The notes beneath the pieces are model-generated. The model was given only the letters and a program-made list of their open reading frames with translations, was not told the origin of the DNA and did no database searches. This document shows, one piece after another, positions 42,837 through 51,087 of a DNA stretch of 64,000 nt (its first letter is position 1; every line of letters starts with the position of its first letter). Source of the stretch: Paenibacillus tritici (GTDB taxonomy: Bacteria > Bacillota > Bacilli > Paenibacillales > Paenibacillaceae); NCBI RefSeq assembly GCF_013204885.1, contig NZ_JABMKX010000013.1, forward strand, positions 1 through 64,000. The letters are read 5' to 3'. Both the position numbers and the translations under genes were made by a program.

Positions 42837-44261
42837 TTATACATCGAAGTACAGGGAGTATTCATGCGGATGAACGCGAATCGCAACGGCTTGAGCTTCG
42901 GAACGCTTCAGGGCGATATAGTTATCAATGAAGTCCTTAGTGAATACGCCGCCTTCTGTAAGGAACTCGTAGTCCGCTTCCAGAGCATCAAGCGCTTCGT
43001 CCAGGGTGCCTGGTACGCTGCGGATCTTCTCTTTGTCTGCATCAGACAATTCGTAGATGTTCTTGTCCAGCGGACCGTAACCCATTTCTTCAGGGTTGAT
43101 CTTCTTCTTGATTCCGTCAAGACCTGCCATCAGCATGGCGGAGAAGGCCAGGTAAGGGTTAGCTGTGGAGTCCGGTGTACGGAACTCGATGCGGCAGCCC
43201 TTAGGAGTTACAGCAGCTACCGGGATACGTACAGCAGCGGAACGGTTACCTTTGGAATAGACCAGGTTGACCGGAGCTTCATAGCCGGGAACCAGACGTT
43301 TGAATGAGTTGGTGCTTGGATTGGTCAGCGCGATCAATGCAGGAGCATGATACAGGATACCGCCGATGTAATGCAGGGCCATTTCACTGAGGTTGGCATA
43401 CGCGCCTTTTTCGTAGAACAAAGGAGAATCGCCGTTGAAAATGGATTGGTGAACGTGCATTCCGCTGCCGTTATCGCCGAACAGCGGTTTTGGCATGAAG
43501 GTTGCTACCTTGCCGTATTGGCGTGCAGTGTTCTGCACAATGTATTTGTAAGTGAGGAGATTATCAGCTGTCTTCTTCAGGGTATCGAAACGGAAGTTGA
43601 TTTCCGCCTGGCCCGCTGTTGCCACTTCATGGTGATGGCGTTCAATTTCAAGGCCCGCTTCACCAAGCAGACGGCACATTTCGCTGCGGATATCCTGCTG
43701 GGAATCCACTGGAGCTACAGGCACGTATCCGCCTTTGACGCCAACTTTGAAGGCCATGTTGCCGCCTTCTTCCTTGCGGGATGTGTTCCATGCCGCTTCT
43801 TCAGAATCCACGAAGAAGGAGGAAGTGTTCATGCCGCTCTCGTAACGGACATCGTCGAAGATGAAGAACTCAGACTCAGGTGCGAAGAATGCCGCTGTAC
43901 CTACACCGCTGGATTGCAGGAATTCTTCTGCCTTCACTGCGATACCGCGCGGGTCGCGCTCATAACGTTCGCCATCAGGCGTGAAAATATCGCACATAAT
44001 GTTAAGCGTCGGATGAGCTGTAAAAGGATCAATGTATGTTGTGCTTGGATCAGGCATCATTACCATATCCGATTCTTCGATCCCCCGGAAACCTGTAATG
44101 GAAGAACCATCAAAGGCTACACCATTCTCAAATGTTTCTTCTTCAACTGCGGATGCTGGCAATGAGATATGATGGGCACGTCCACCCAGATCTACAAAAC
44201 GGAAATCCACCCACTCGATATTGTTTTCCTTGATCGTCTGCAACACTTTTTCAACCGACAT
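42837..44261 (-). CDS. glnA: glutamine synthetase type I, beta-like subclass
   Basis: 474 residues. It makes glutamine from glutamate, ammonia and ATP as a dodecamer. Active-site stretches are FDGSSITGFRGIEESDM, AGQAEINFRF, GDNGSGMHVHQS and NRSAAVRIP. B. subtilis GlnA has 444 residues. This one carries an extra ~25-residue segment (FFVDSEEAAWNTSRKEEGG) and a PLDKNIYELS loop with Y403 at the position of the adenylylated tyrosine of GSI-beta enzymes. It is therefore of the beta type that some Paenibacillus carry besides the glnRA copy. No glnR precedes it; a strong promoter and a GlnR-like box do. Confidence 0.94.
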   Translation of the reverse strand: MSVEKVLQTIKENNIEWVDFRFVDLGGRAHHISLPASAVEEETFENGVAFDGSSITGFRGIEESDMVMMPDPSTTYIDPFTAHPTLNIMCDIFTPDGERYERDPRGIAVKAEEFLQSSGVGTAAFFAPESEFFIFDDVRYESGMNTSSFFVDSEEAAWNTSRKEEGGNMAFKVGVKGGYVPVAPVDSQQDIRSEMCRLLGEAGLEIERHHHEVATAGQAEINFRFDTLKKTADNLLTYKYIVQNTARQYGKVATFMPKPLFGDNGSGMHVHQSIFNGDSPLFYEKGAYANLSEMALHYIGGILYHAPALIALTNPSTNSFKRLVPGYEAPVNLVYSKGNRSAAVRIPVAAVTPKGCRIEFRTPDSTANPYLAFSAMLMAGLDGIKKKINPEEMGYGPLDKNIYELSDADKEKIRSVPGTLDEALDALEADYEFLTEGGVFTKDFIDNYIALKRSEAQAVAIRVHPHEYSLYFDV

Positions 44262-44340
44262 GCTTAATTCCTCCCCAAGTTCCGAACATTAGCCCGCTCT
44301 TCGTATCAAATGTTCTTGTTTTTATTTTTTTGCTGTCGTC

Positions 44341-44414
44341 ATTATAAATCGCATACCTAACATCGTCAATGCTTATGTCAGGTATTTCTTGCGAACATGT
44401 AAGATATTCTAACG
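44341..44414 (-). promoter_or_regulatory. glnA promoter with GlnR/TnrA-like box and flanking inverted repeat
   Basis: On the reverse strand, TTGACG (44369-44364) and TATAAT (44346-44341) are 17 bp apart. TGTAAGATATTCTAACG at 44398-44414 matches the GlnR/TnrA consensus TGTNA-N7-TNACA in all but the last base. Separately, ACCTAACAT (44355-44363) and ATGTCAGGT (44375-44383) form an inverted repeat (8 of 9) that brackets the -35. Confidence 0.6.
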
Positions 44415-44475
44415 CTTTGGTGAAAAAACCTATTTTTCCCTTATTCCATGTCACCTTTGTCCGGTATTCAACAAA

Positions 44476-44512
44476 AACAACCCTCTTCCTGCGCCCAGCC
44501 GGGCGGGAAGAG
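44476..44512 (-). terminator. intrinsic terminator after aroF
   Basis: CTCTTCC and GGAAGAG, with GC-rich inner pairing, form the stem (44483-44512). The reverse strand continues GGTTGTTTTTGTTG. Confidence 0.8.
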
Positions 44513-44543
44513 AGCTGTTCATAAGCCATTGGCACACTCAAAA

Positions 44544-45590
44544 TCACACGACTGGAGCAGCCTCCAGGGACGGGGAGAACCTGCGTCCAACCAGCGGCGC
44601 CAGCTTCTCAAGATCTCGCAGCAGGCTGTCGAATTGCTCAGGGAACAGAGATTGCACCCCGTCACCGGTCATCGAATTATCAGGATCGGTATGCATTTCG
44701 ATAATCAGACCATTGGCGCCTGCCGCAACCGAAGCCTTGGCCATAGGGGCCACCAATTCACGGCGTCCGGTACCATGGCTTGGATCGGAGATCACCGGCA
44801 GATGGCTGAGGTTCTGCAGCACAGGGATCGCAGACAGATCCAGCGTGTTGCGTGTGTAGGTCTCGAAGGTACGGATTCCGCGCTCACATAACATCACATC
44901 GCGGTTGCCCCCGGCGAGAATGTATTCCGCCGCATTCAGCAGCTCATCGTAAGTCGCACTGAATCCGCGCTTCAGCAGCACAGGACGGCCGCAGGTTCCC
45001 AGCTTGCGCAGCAGGTCGAAGTTCTGCATGTTGCGTGTACCTACCTGCAGAATATCCGCATGCTCGGCACAGATATCCACATACTCCGGTGTCATAACCT
45101 CAGTAATCGTCAGCAGTCCGTGGCGTTTGCCGGCTTCGGCCATCATCGTAAGTCCTTCCACACCAACCCCCTGGAAGCTGTAAGGTCCGGTACGCGGCTT
45201 GAAGGCACCTCCGCGCAGCACCTGACCGCCGGAAGCTTTGACAAGCCGGGCAATCTCATCAATCTGCTCCGGAGATTCCACGGCGCACGGACCACCCATA
45301 ATGACCAGATTCTCTCCGCCGATCTTCACTCCCCGGATGTCGATAACCGTATCCTCCGGATGGAAGTCACGGCTGGCGAGCTTGTAGGACTTGGTAATCT
45401 TCACAACATTCTCTACGCCCTTCATCTGGCGCAGATGCTCGGCAAGCTTCGGAGTGACGCCCCCGACCAGTCCGATTACCGTGTGATCAGCCCCTACGGA
45501 GAGGTGAACCTGCAAGCCTTCCTTTTCAATAACGGCAATAATTTCATTCACCTGTTCTTGAGGTGTTTGGTTGGATGTAATAACGATCAT
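44544..45590 (-). CDS. aroF: 3-deoxy-7-phosphoheptulonate synthase (DAHP synthase)
   Basis: 348 residues from ATG 45590, preceded by AAAGGGGAG; an earlier in-frame start lacks a site. It joins phosphoenolpyruvate and erythrose-4-phosphate in the first step of the shikimate pathway. Residues 1-70 form the ferredoxin-like regulatory domain (VITSNQTPQEQVNEIIAVIE) seen in Thermotoga-type enzymes, instead of the chorismate mutase domain of B. subtilis AroA. The barrel has MGGPCAVES, GGAFKPRTGPYSFQG and ISDPSHGTGRR. Feedback by aromatic amino acids through the N-terminal domain is expected. Confidence 0.95.
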   Translation of the reverse strand: MIVITSNQTPQEQVNEIIAVIEKEGLQVHLSVGADHTVIGLVGGVTPKLAEHLRQMKGVENVVKITKSYKLASRDFHPEDTVIDIRGVKIGGENLVIMGGPCAVESPEQIDEIARLVKASGGQVLRGGAFKPRTGPYSFQGVGVEGLTMMAEAGKRHGLLTITEVMTPEYVDICAEHADILQVGTRNMQNFDLLRKLGTCGRPVLLKRGFSATYDELLNAAEYILAGGNRDVMLCERGIRTFETYTRNTLDLSAIPVLQNLSHLPVISDPSHGTGRRELVAPMAKASVAAGANGLIIEMHTDPDNSMTGDGVQSLFPEQFDSLLRDLEKLAPLVGRRFSPSLEAAPVV

Positions 45591-45803
45591 ATTATAGCTC
45601 CCCTTTTGGATGGATATTCTTATCAACGGTATCGGTCAATTCAATGTCCGACACTATCTCGCTACGACGCGTGTACGCTTTTAAGCACTAAAGTGATTTT
45701 ACCGCATGTTTCCGTTTCAGTCAACCGTTATTCCCCGGCTTCCGCAGGATTTAGGCGAATTCCCTCTAAATGATCTCCCTGAAACATATAAATTCTCATA
45801 TTT

Positions 45804-45840
45804 TCAAAAAAAGCAGTACAGCCCCCTAAGGCTGCACTGC
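45804..45840 (-). terminator. intrinsic terminator after ispH
   Basis: GCAGTACAGCC (45813-45823) pairs with GGCTGCACTGC (45830-45840), one mismatch; the reverse strand ends in TTTTTTTG. The stretch 45591-45803 carries only the aroF upstream region, with no gene seen. Confidence 0.85.
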
Positions 45841-45878
45841 CGTCTAATTACCCTATGAGTTCATTGTTTCCTGACCTG

Positions 45879-46835
45879 TCACTTGGTGCTTGCAGTCTTA
45901 TTCTTCACCGGCGGCAGGAGCTTCGCCATATTGACCGTACGTTTGATCTCCCAGGTCTCAGGATTCGCTTCGTCATACTGCTCCAGATAGTTAATAACCT
46001 CTTTGGTAATCGGAGTCGGCGTGGAAGCGCCGGAGGTTACGCCCACCTTGCTAATTCCCTTCAGCCACTCTGTATTCAGCTCGGATACGTCTGAGATGCG
46101 GTGAGCAGGAACGCCGGCAATCTCCTCCGACACCTGTGCCAGGCGATTGGAGTTATTGCTGCGCGGATCGCCGACAACAATGACCAGCTCACACTGGCCC
46201 GCCTGCTCAGCCACTGCCTCCTGGCGGACCTGTGTCGCCATACAGATCTCATTATGAACCTCGGCTCCGGGGAAGGTCTCCAGCAGCTTGCGCATAATAT
46301 GCTTAATATCCCACTGGCTCATGGTGGTCTGGTTCGTAATGACAATACGTGAAGGAGGAATCCTCAGGCTGGCAATATCCTCCTCCTTCTCAATCAGATG
46401 GACATGCTCAGGAGCAATGCCCACCGCGCCCTCCGGCTCGGGATGGCCTTTCTTGCCGATATAAATAATCTCACAGCCCTCATCAACCTTCTCCTTGATG
46501 AGGTCATGCGTCTTCGTCACATCCGGACAGGTGGCATCCACCGTAGTCAGCCCTTTGGCGCGTGCCATCTTGCGTACCTCGGGAGATACGCCGTGCGCCG
46601 TGAAAATAACGGTACCCTTGTCCACTTTATCTAGAATATCCAGACGGTTATGCCCGTCCAGCGTAATAATTCCGTCGTCCTCGAAGGAGTTCGTGACATG
46701 GCTGTTGTGCACAATCATACCCAGTATATAAATCGGCCGGGGCAGGTCAAGATTCTGCGCAGCCTGCCGTGCCATTACCATAGCATCGACTACGCCATAG
46801 CAATAACCCCGGGGAGAGATTTTGATGACTTCCAT
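45879..46835 (-). CDS. ispH: 4-hydroxy-3-methylbut-2-enyl diphosphate reductase IspH
   Basis: 318 residues from ATG 46835 (MEVIKISPRGYCYGVVDAM). It performs the last step of the non-mevalonate isoprenoid pathway, giving IPP and DMAPP. The three iron-sulfur cluster cysteines are C12 (GYCYG), C103 (DATCPD) and C198 (NEICMAT). The conserved TNQTTMS and TSGASTP motifs are also present. The length fits B. subtilis IspH. The ribosome site is weak (AAAGCGGTG). It is a single gene with a terminator. Confidence 0.95.
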   Translation of the reverse strand: MEVIKISPRGYCYGVVDAMVMARQAAQNLDLPRPIYILGMIVHNSHVTNSFEDDGIITLDGHNRLDILDKVDKGTVIFTAHGVSPEVRKMARAKGLTTVDATCPDVTKTHDLIKEKVDEGCEIIYIGKKGHPEPEGAVGIAPEHVHLIEKEEDIASLRIPPSRIVITNQTTMSQWDIKHIMRKLLETFPGAEVHNEICMATQVRQEAVAEQAGQCELVIVVGDPRSNNSNRLAQVSEEIAGVPAHRISDVSELNTEWLKGISKVGVTSGASTPTPITKEVINYLEQYDEANPETWEIKRTVNMAKLLPPVKNKTASTK

Positions 46836-46893
46836 GAATTCACCGCTTTCTGCTGTCAATGACTGCTGTAATAGGAATCCTTATAATTATACC

Positions 46894-48342
46894 CTATTCC
46901 AGCGGCGGGGCAAAGAGAAGCGGCAGCCAGATCACAAAGGTTGTCCCTTCCCCCTGACGGGTGACCACCTCGACAGAGCCCACATGCTCCTCAATAATCC
47001 ACTTGGCAATGGACAGTCCAAGCCCGATGCCTTCAGTGATGCCTCTCGACTCATCTGCACGGTAGAAGCGGTCGAAGATATGCGGCACCTCATCTTTATC
47101 CATCCCGATTCCTGTATCGGCAATGCGGATGCCCACCTGATTCTGATACAAGACCGCGTCCAGCGTAACCTGACCCGCAGATGTGTATTTGAACGCATTA
47201 TCAATGAAAATAAACATCATCTGCTGCAGATAATCCTTGTTGCCGAGAATATATTTGCCGTTCAAATGCCCCAGCTCCCCTACAGACCACTCTGCCTCAC
47301 GCGGCAGGAAGGACGCCCGGCGGGCCACTTCGGTCATCATCGGCTCCAGTGCTACCGGCTCAATCTCGAAGGTCCGGCCGGTATCCGCCCGGGCCAGGGA
47401 CAGCATATCCGCCACCAGACGGCTCATGCGCTTCGATTCATCAGCGATATCCTTCACGGATTCTATGGAGAGCTGGCGGATTTCCGCCTCGGTCATCCGG
47501 CTGTCATCCGGCTCCATCTCCCATATTTTCTCCAGCAGATCAATATTTCCGCGGATCGTTGTAAGCGGTGTCCGCAGCTCATGCGAAGCATCCGAGACGA
47601 AGCGGCGCTGTGTAGCGTAAGCCTCCTCCAGTCCCGTATAGAAGCCCTCCATCCGCCCAAGCATACTGTTGACCGTCTCGATCAGCCGCCCGATTTCATC
47701 CTCCGGCCCGTCGTATTCGATCCGTGAGCTGAGGTCTGTTCCCGTCTGTATCCCGTTGGCAGCCTCAATCACCTTGCCGATGGGACTCATCGCCTTGCGG
47801 GCCAGGAATAAGCCGAAGGTGAAGGCGGCAAACAAGGTAGCCAGGGAACCGGCAAGCAGAATATTCTTCAGCCGGTTGAGCAGCGTGACTTGTTCGCCCG
47901 TATATACGGCAACCTGAAGCACAGCAGGCATACTGGTGTTGTTGATGTTAATATCAAGAGCCGTCTGATAGATCAGAAAAGGATTGCCGCCATAGCTGGC
48001 TTGCAGGTATCCCTCCTGGCTCTGAAGATCCTCCTTGGCAGGGATCTTGAATTGCAGACTGATCTCCGTCATGTTCGGACTGGGGATCAGCCTGTCCAGA
48101 TCATAAATATACATTTGAGCAAACAGGCTCTGACCCGCCGGACCGCCAAGCACCGGCTGCAGGGTGCCGTCAACGTTCAGACCCGGCTTGAGCTCCACCT
48201 GATGGGACTGGCTCAGGAGCCGGTTCTTCAGATCACCGTACGTATTGATATAGACAAAGCCGTAGATCACGCCCGACAAGACCAGCAGCATGACGGCAAG
48301 AATCCCTGAATACCAGGCAGTGAGCCGCAATCGTATGGACAT
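46894..48342 (-). CDS. HAMP-containing sensor histidine kinase
   Basis: 482 residues from ATG 48342, which follows GAGGTGAC by a few bases and lies one base after the partner regulator's stop. Domains in order are a membrane helix (about 10-32), an extracellular sensor (~33-150), a second helix (~157-178), HAMP, HisKA with H254 in SDASHELRTPLTTIRG, and HATPase (FIFIDNAFKYT, DTGIGM, GIGLGLSIAKW). It resembles MprB/CssS-type kinases. The htrA gene just upstream on the same strand suggests a role in secretion or cell-envelope protein-quality stress. That role is inference from position. Confidence 0.92.
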   Translation of the reverse strand: MSIRLRLTAWYSGILAVMLLVLSGVIYGFVYINTYGDLKNRLLSQSHQVELKPGLNVDGTLQPVLGGPAGQSLFAQMYIYDLDRLIPSPNMTEISLQFKIPAKEDLQSQEGYLQASYGGNPFLIYQTALDININNTSMPAVLQVAVYTGEQVTLLNRLKNILLAGSLATLFAAFTFGLFLARKAMSPIGKVIEAANGIQTGTDLSSRIEYDGPEDEIGRLIETVNSMLGRMEGFYTGLEEAYATQRRFVSDASHELRTPLTTIRGNIDLLEKIWEMEPDDSRMTEAEIRQLSIESVKDIADESKRMSRLVADMLSLARADTGRTFEIEPVALEPMMTEVARRASFLPREAEWSVGELGHLNGKYILGNKDYLQQMMFIFIDNAFKYTSAGQVTLDAVLYQNQVGIRIADTGIGMDKDEVPHIFDRFYRADESRGITEGIGLGLSIAKWIIEEHVGSVEVVTRQGEGTTFVIWLPLLFAPPLE

Positions 48343-48343
48343 A

Positions 48344-49030
48344 TTAGTCACCTCTTAGGATGTAGCCGGCTCCCCGGATCGTCTGAATCAGTCTTTTGCC
48401 GCCATGCTCCTCCGTCTTCTGGCGCAGCATGGCAATATACACCTCAAGCACATTCGATTCCCCGCTATAGTCATAACCCCAGATCTTGTCCATGATCAGA
48501 TCGCGGGACAGCACCCGCTTCGGATTCTGCATGAACAAATGCAGCAGCTCAAATTCCTTCGCGGTCAGCTCCAGACGGCGGCCTGCACGGGTTACTTCCC
48601 GCGAATCCACATCCAGCGTAATATCCTCATAGGAGACCGCCTGATCAGCGCTTCCGCCCTGCTCGCTTTTGCGCCGGAGCAGCGCCCGCACCCGGGCCAG
48701 CAGCTCCTCCAGGGCAAACGGCTTCACCAGGTAGTCATCCGCGCCGAGGTCCAGCCCCTTCACCCGGTGTTCAATTTCGTCCTTGGCGGTCAGCATTAGC
48801 ACGGGAACACTGCTGCCGCCTTCACGCAGACGGCGGCACACCTCGAATCCGTCCACCTGCGGCATCATAACATCCAGGATGACTACATCGGGATCACTGT
48901 TCAGTACAGCGCGCAGGCCATCGGCCCCGTTGGCCGCTGTTTTGACATCATAGCCTTCAAAGGCCAGCCCACGGCGCAGCATGGAGATTATTTTCTCATC
49001 ATCATCAATAATTAGTATATTCGGTCGCAT
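48344..49030 (-). CDS. OmpR-family response regulator
   Basis: 228 residues. The receiver has acidic pocket DDDE (9-12), phospho-acceptor D53 in VVILDVMMPQVDG and Lys in YLVKPFALEEL. The winged-helix effector ends in ESNVLEVYIAMLRQK and TIRGAGYIL. It forms a pair with the kinase directly downstream. By type (MprA/CssR-like) and by neighbourhood, the htrA-like protease gene is a likely target, but no operator could be read. Confidence 0.93.
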   Translation of the reverse strand: MRPNILIIDDDEKIISMLRRGLAFEGYDVKTAANGADGLRAVLNSDPDVVILDVMMPQVDGFEVCRRLREGGSSVPVLMLTAKDEIEHRVKGLDLGADDYLVKPFALEELLARVRALLRRKSEQGGSADQAVSYEDITLDVDSREVTRAGRRLELTAKEFELLHLFMQNPKRVLSRDLIMDKIWGYDYSGESNVLEVYIAMLRQKTEEHGGKRLIQTIRGAGYILRGD

Positions 49031-49108
49031 CCGGCAGCCCCCATTGTCTCATTCATATATCTCTATTGTATCAGATGCATCCGTCTCTCCGCACCCGCAC
49101 TCAGGCAG

Positions 49109-49136
49109 CAAAAGCGGAAGGGTTGCCCCTTCCGCT
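49109..49136 (-). terminator. intrinsic terminator after htrA
   Basis: AGCGGAAGGG (49113-49122) pairs perfectly with CCCTTCCGCT (49127-49136) around a four-base loop. The reverse strand continues TTTTGC. Confidence 0.8.
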
Positions 49137-49159
49137 GTGCCGCTCACCGTCCGGTATGC

Positions 49160-50827
49160 TTATTGCTTCTGATTCTGCGCAGTGTCGAAATCATTTTTGT
49201 TGCCGATGGTTACCGGAAGCTCCAGCTTCTTGCCGTCACGAACCACATTCAGGGTCACCTGATCGCCTACTTTAAGTGTCTGAATATAAGTGATCAGATC
49301 CTGGCTGGTCGCATAGTTCTTGCCGTTCATCCCTGTAATGATATCGTAAGGGCGCAGATCTGCTGTATACGCCGGTGATTTGAAGACAATCTCAGCCACT
49401 ACGGAGCCTTCTTTAAGGTCTGTACCCATTTGCTTGGATAGTTCATCGGTAATCGTCATTAGAGTAGCACCAATGAAAGGCACCGGCTCCTTAGGTATTT
49501 CCTGATTGGCTTCAAGCTTATCCACAACGCCTTTAATGGTATTTACCGGAATGGCAAAGCCGATACCCTGGGCATCCCTGCTAACAGCAACATTCATGCC
49601 GATAACCTGGCCGTTCAGATTAAGCAAGGGTCCGCCTGAGTTCCCCGGATTGATTGAAGCGTCGGTCTGCAGCAGATTCTTGTAGGTGACTGTACCGCTG
49701 CCGTCTTCTGCGGCGATGTCAATGCTGCGGCCTTTTGCACTAAGTACCCCTGCTGTAACTGTATGGTCAAAGCCCTGCGGGTTACCAATCGCCACTACCT
49801 CTGAGCCGACTTTAATACCGTCGGAATCACCCAGGGCCACATGAGGGAAATCCGATCCTTCAATCTTGAGTACAGCCAAGTCCAAATCCTTGCTTGAGCC
49901 CAGCAGCTTCGCTCCGTAAGGCTTGGTGTTGCCGTCCACTGTAACCTGAATCACATCGGCATTATCCACCACATGCTGGTTGGTAAGAATGTATCCGTCA
50001 GCATTATAGATGAAGCCTGTGCCGACTCCATAAGGAGTGAGCTGTGAGGAATCCGAATTATTCGATTCCGGCTGAGATTGTGAGTTCGAGCCGGAAGAGC
50101 CTCCTCCGCCGAACTGGTCACCGAAGAAGAACTGGGAGAACGGATCACTCATATTCGGATTGCTGCTTCTGTTTCTGGAGTTGCTTGATTTCACAAGCGT
50201 CTCAATTTTAACCACTGCAGGTCCTACTCCGTCTACAACGCTGGATACATCTCCCGACCCGGTCACCAGAGCGGCAGTGGAGGTAGAAGGTGTAATGTTA
50301 GGATTGCCGTTCGCAGTCTTGGCTGTCGTATTACTTACGATGCTAGATGCCGCCTGATCTCCTGTGAACCAGTTGCCCCGGTCAGCCATGAACATGGAAC
50401 CGGACAAGACAACCATTCCGGCGAGAAAAGAAATCAATACCGCTTTGACCGGCTTCTTCGGCTTGCGGTTGTACTGCCAGCTGTTGTTCCCCTCCGGAGA
50501 ATTACCGCCGCGTCCGCCGTTCCCGTCATTGCCTGTGGTGTGAAGCGAGGTGTTATAAGGCAGTGACTTCACCGGCTGTGGCGGTGTAACCTCCACCCGC
50601 TCCGGTTCACGGCGGTTATAGTGCTGCGGATCATTGCTGTTCATGTCGTCGTTGTTCAAGGATTTGAAAGGTCCGTAAGAATAGTAGTAAGAGCCGCCTT
50701 CTGTAGAGGAATCAGTGCTGTTGTTAGGATTGTTGTTATTATTCACGGTACTGCTATCATTAGTGCCCCACTCACGATCCGGTCCCGGTTCATGATCACG
50801 ATTGAAGTTGTTTTTGTTATCGTCCAT
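49160..50827 (-). CDS. HtrA/DegP-like membrane-anchored serine protease
   Basis: 555 residues from ATG 50827 (MDDNKNNFNRDHEPG), with GGGAGG 9 bases upstream. A long Asn/Gly/Ser-rich cytoplasmic head precedes one membrane helix (VLISFLAGMVVLSGSMFMA, about residues 125-143). The trypsin-like domain has H285 (LTNQHVVDNAD), D316 (LDLAVLKI) and S397 (NPGNSGGPL), and a C-terminal PDZ domain follows (about 450-545). It degrades or refolds damaged secreted proteins at the outer face of the membrane. Likely regulation is by the two-component system 130 bp downstream or by envelope stress. Which of HtrA, HtrB or HtrC it corresponds to is not clear. Confidence 0.93.
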   Translation of the reverse strand: MDDNKNNFNRDHEPGPDREWGTNDSSTVNNNNNPNNSTDSSTEGGSYYYSYGPFKSLNNDDMNSNDPQHYNRREPERVEVTPPQPVKSLPYNTSLHTTGNDGNGGRGGNSPEGNNSWQYNRKPKKPVKAVLISFLAGMVVLSGSMFMADRGNWFTGDQAASSIVSNTTAKTANGNPNITPSTSTAALVTGSGDVSSVVDGVGPAVVKIETLVKSSNSRNRSSNPNMSDPFSQFFFGDQFGGGGSSGSNSQSQPESNNSDSSQLTPYGVGTGFIYNADGYILTNQHVVDNADVIQVTVDGNTKPYGAKLLGSSKDLDLAVLKIEGSDFPHVALGDSDGIKVGSEVVAIGNPQGFDHTVTAGVLSAKGRSIDIAAEDGSGTVTYKNLLQTDASINPGNSGGPLLNLNGQVIGMNVAVSRDAQGIGFAIPVNTIKGVVDKLEANQEIPKEPVPFIGATLMTITDELSKQMGTDLKEGSVVAEIVFKSPAYTADLRPYDIITGMNGKNYATSQDLITYIQTLKVGDQVTLNVVRDGKKLELPVTIGNKNDFDTAQNQKQ

Positions 50828-50963
50828 GTTTGCTTTCCTCCCGCGCCTTGCCGTGTCAGGCAAAGTGTTATTTGTTTTCTTGTTCTTATTGTGTACTTTA
50901 AACCTTAAGGTCACATTAAAAACAATTTAAGCGGAGATAAAAGATACACGGACGATTGCGATT

Positions 50964-51083
50964 TCATTGCTCGAACAGGTCCTCTATGGAGCGGATCGGC
51001 TGCACCTCCATCGGCTCATGGAATGCTGCCAGATGAGCATAGGCTGCCAGCCAGATCATTGCACATATCAGGATATAAGCCAT
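50964..51083 (-). CDS. 39-residue putative membrane peptide, MFS operon partner
   Basis: ATG 51083 to TGA 50964 encodes MAYILICAMIWLAAYAHLAA followed by an acidic tail ending in RSIEDLFEQ. GGGAGGG lies 10 bases upstream and overlaps the stop region of the MFS gene, whose stop is 4 bases before this start. One N-terminal membrane helix is predicted. I do not recognise it. The tight coupling suggests a small subunit or modulator of the MFS transporter. Confidence 0.6.
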   Translation of the reverse strand: MAYILICAMIWLAAYAHLAAFHEPMEVQPIRSIEDLFEQ

Positions 51084-51087
51084 CGTT

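Noticed and set aside
44355..44383. Inverted repeat at glnA considered as the GlnR box
   Set aside because: The half-sites face the wrong way (TNACA outward, 13-bp spacing); the box at 44398-44414 fits GlnR/TnrA better.
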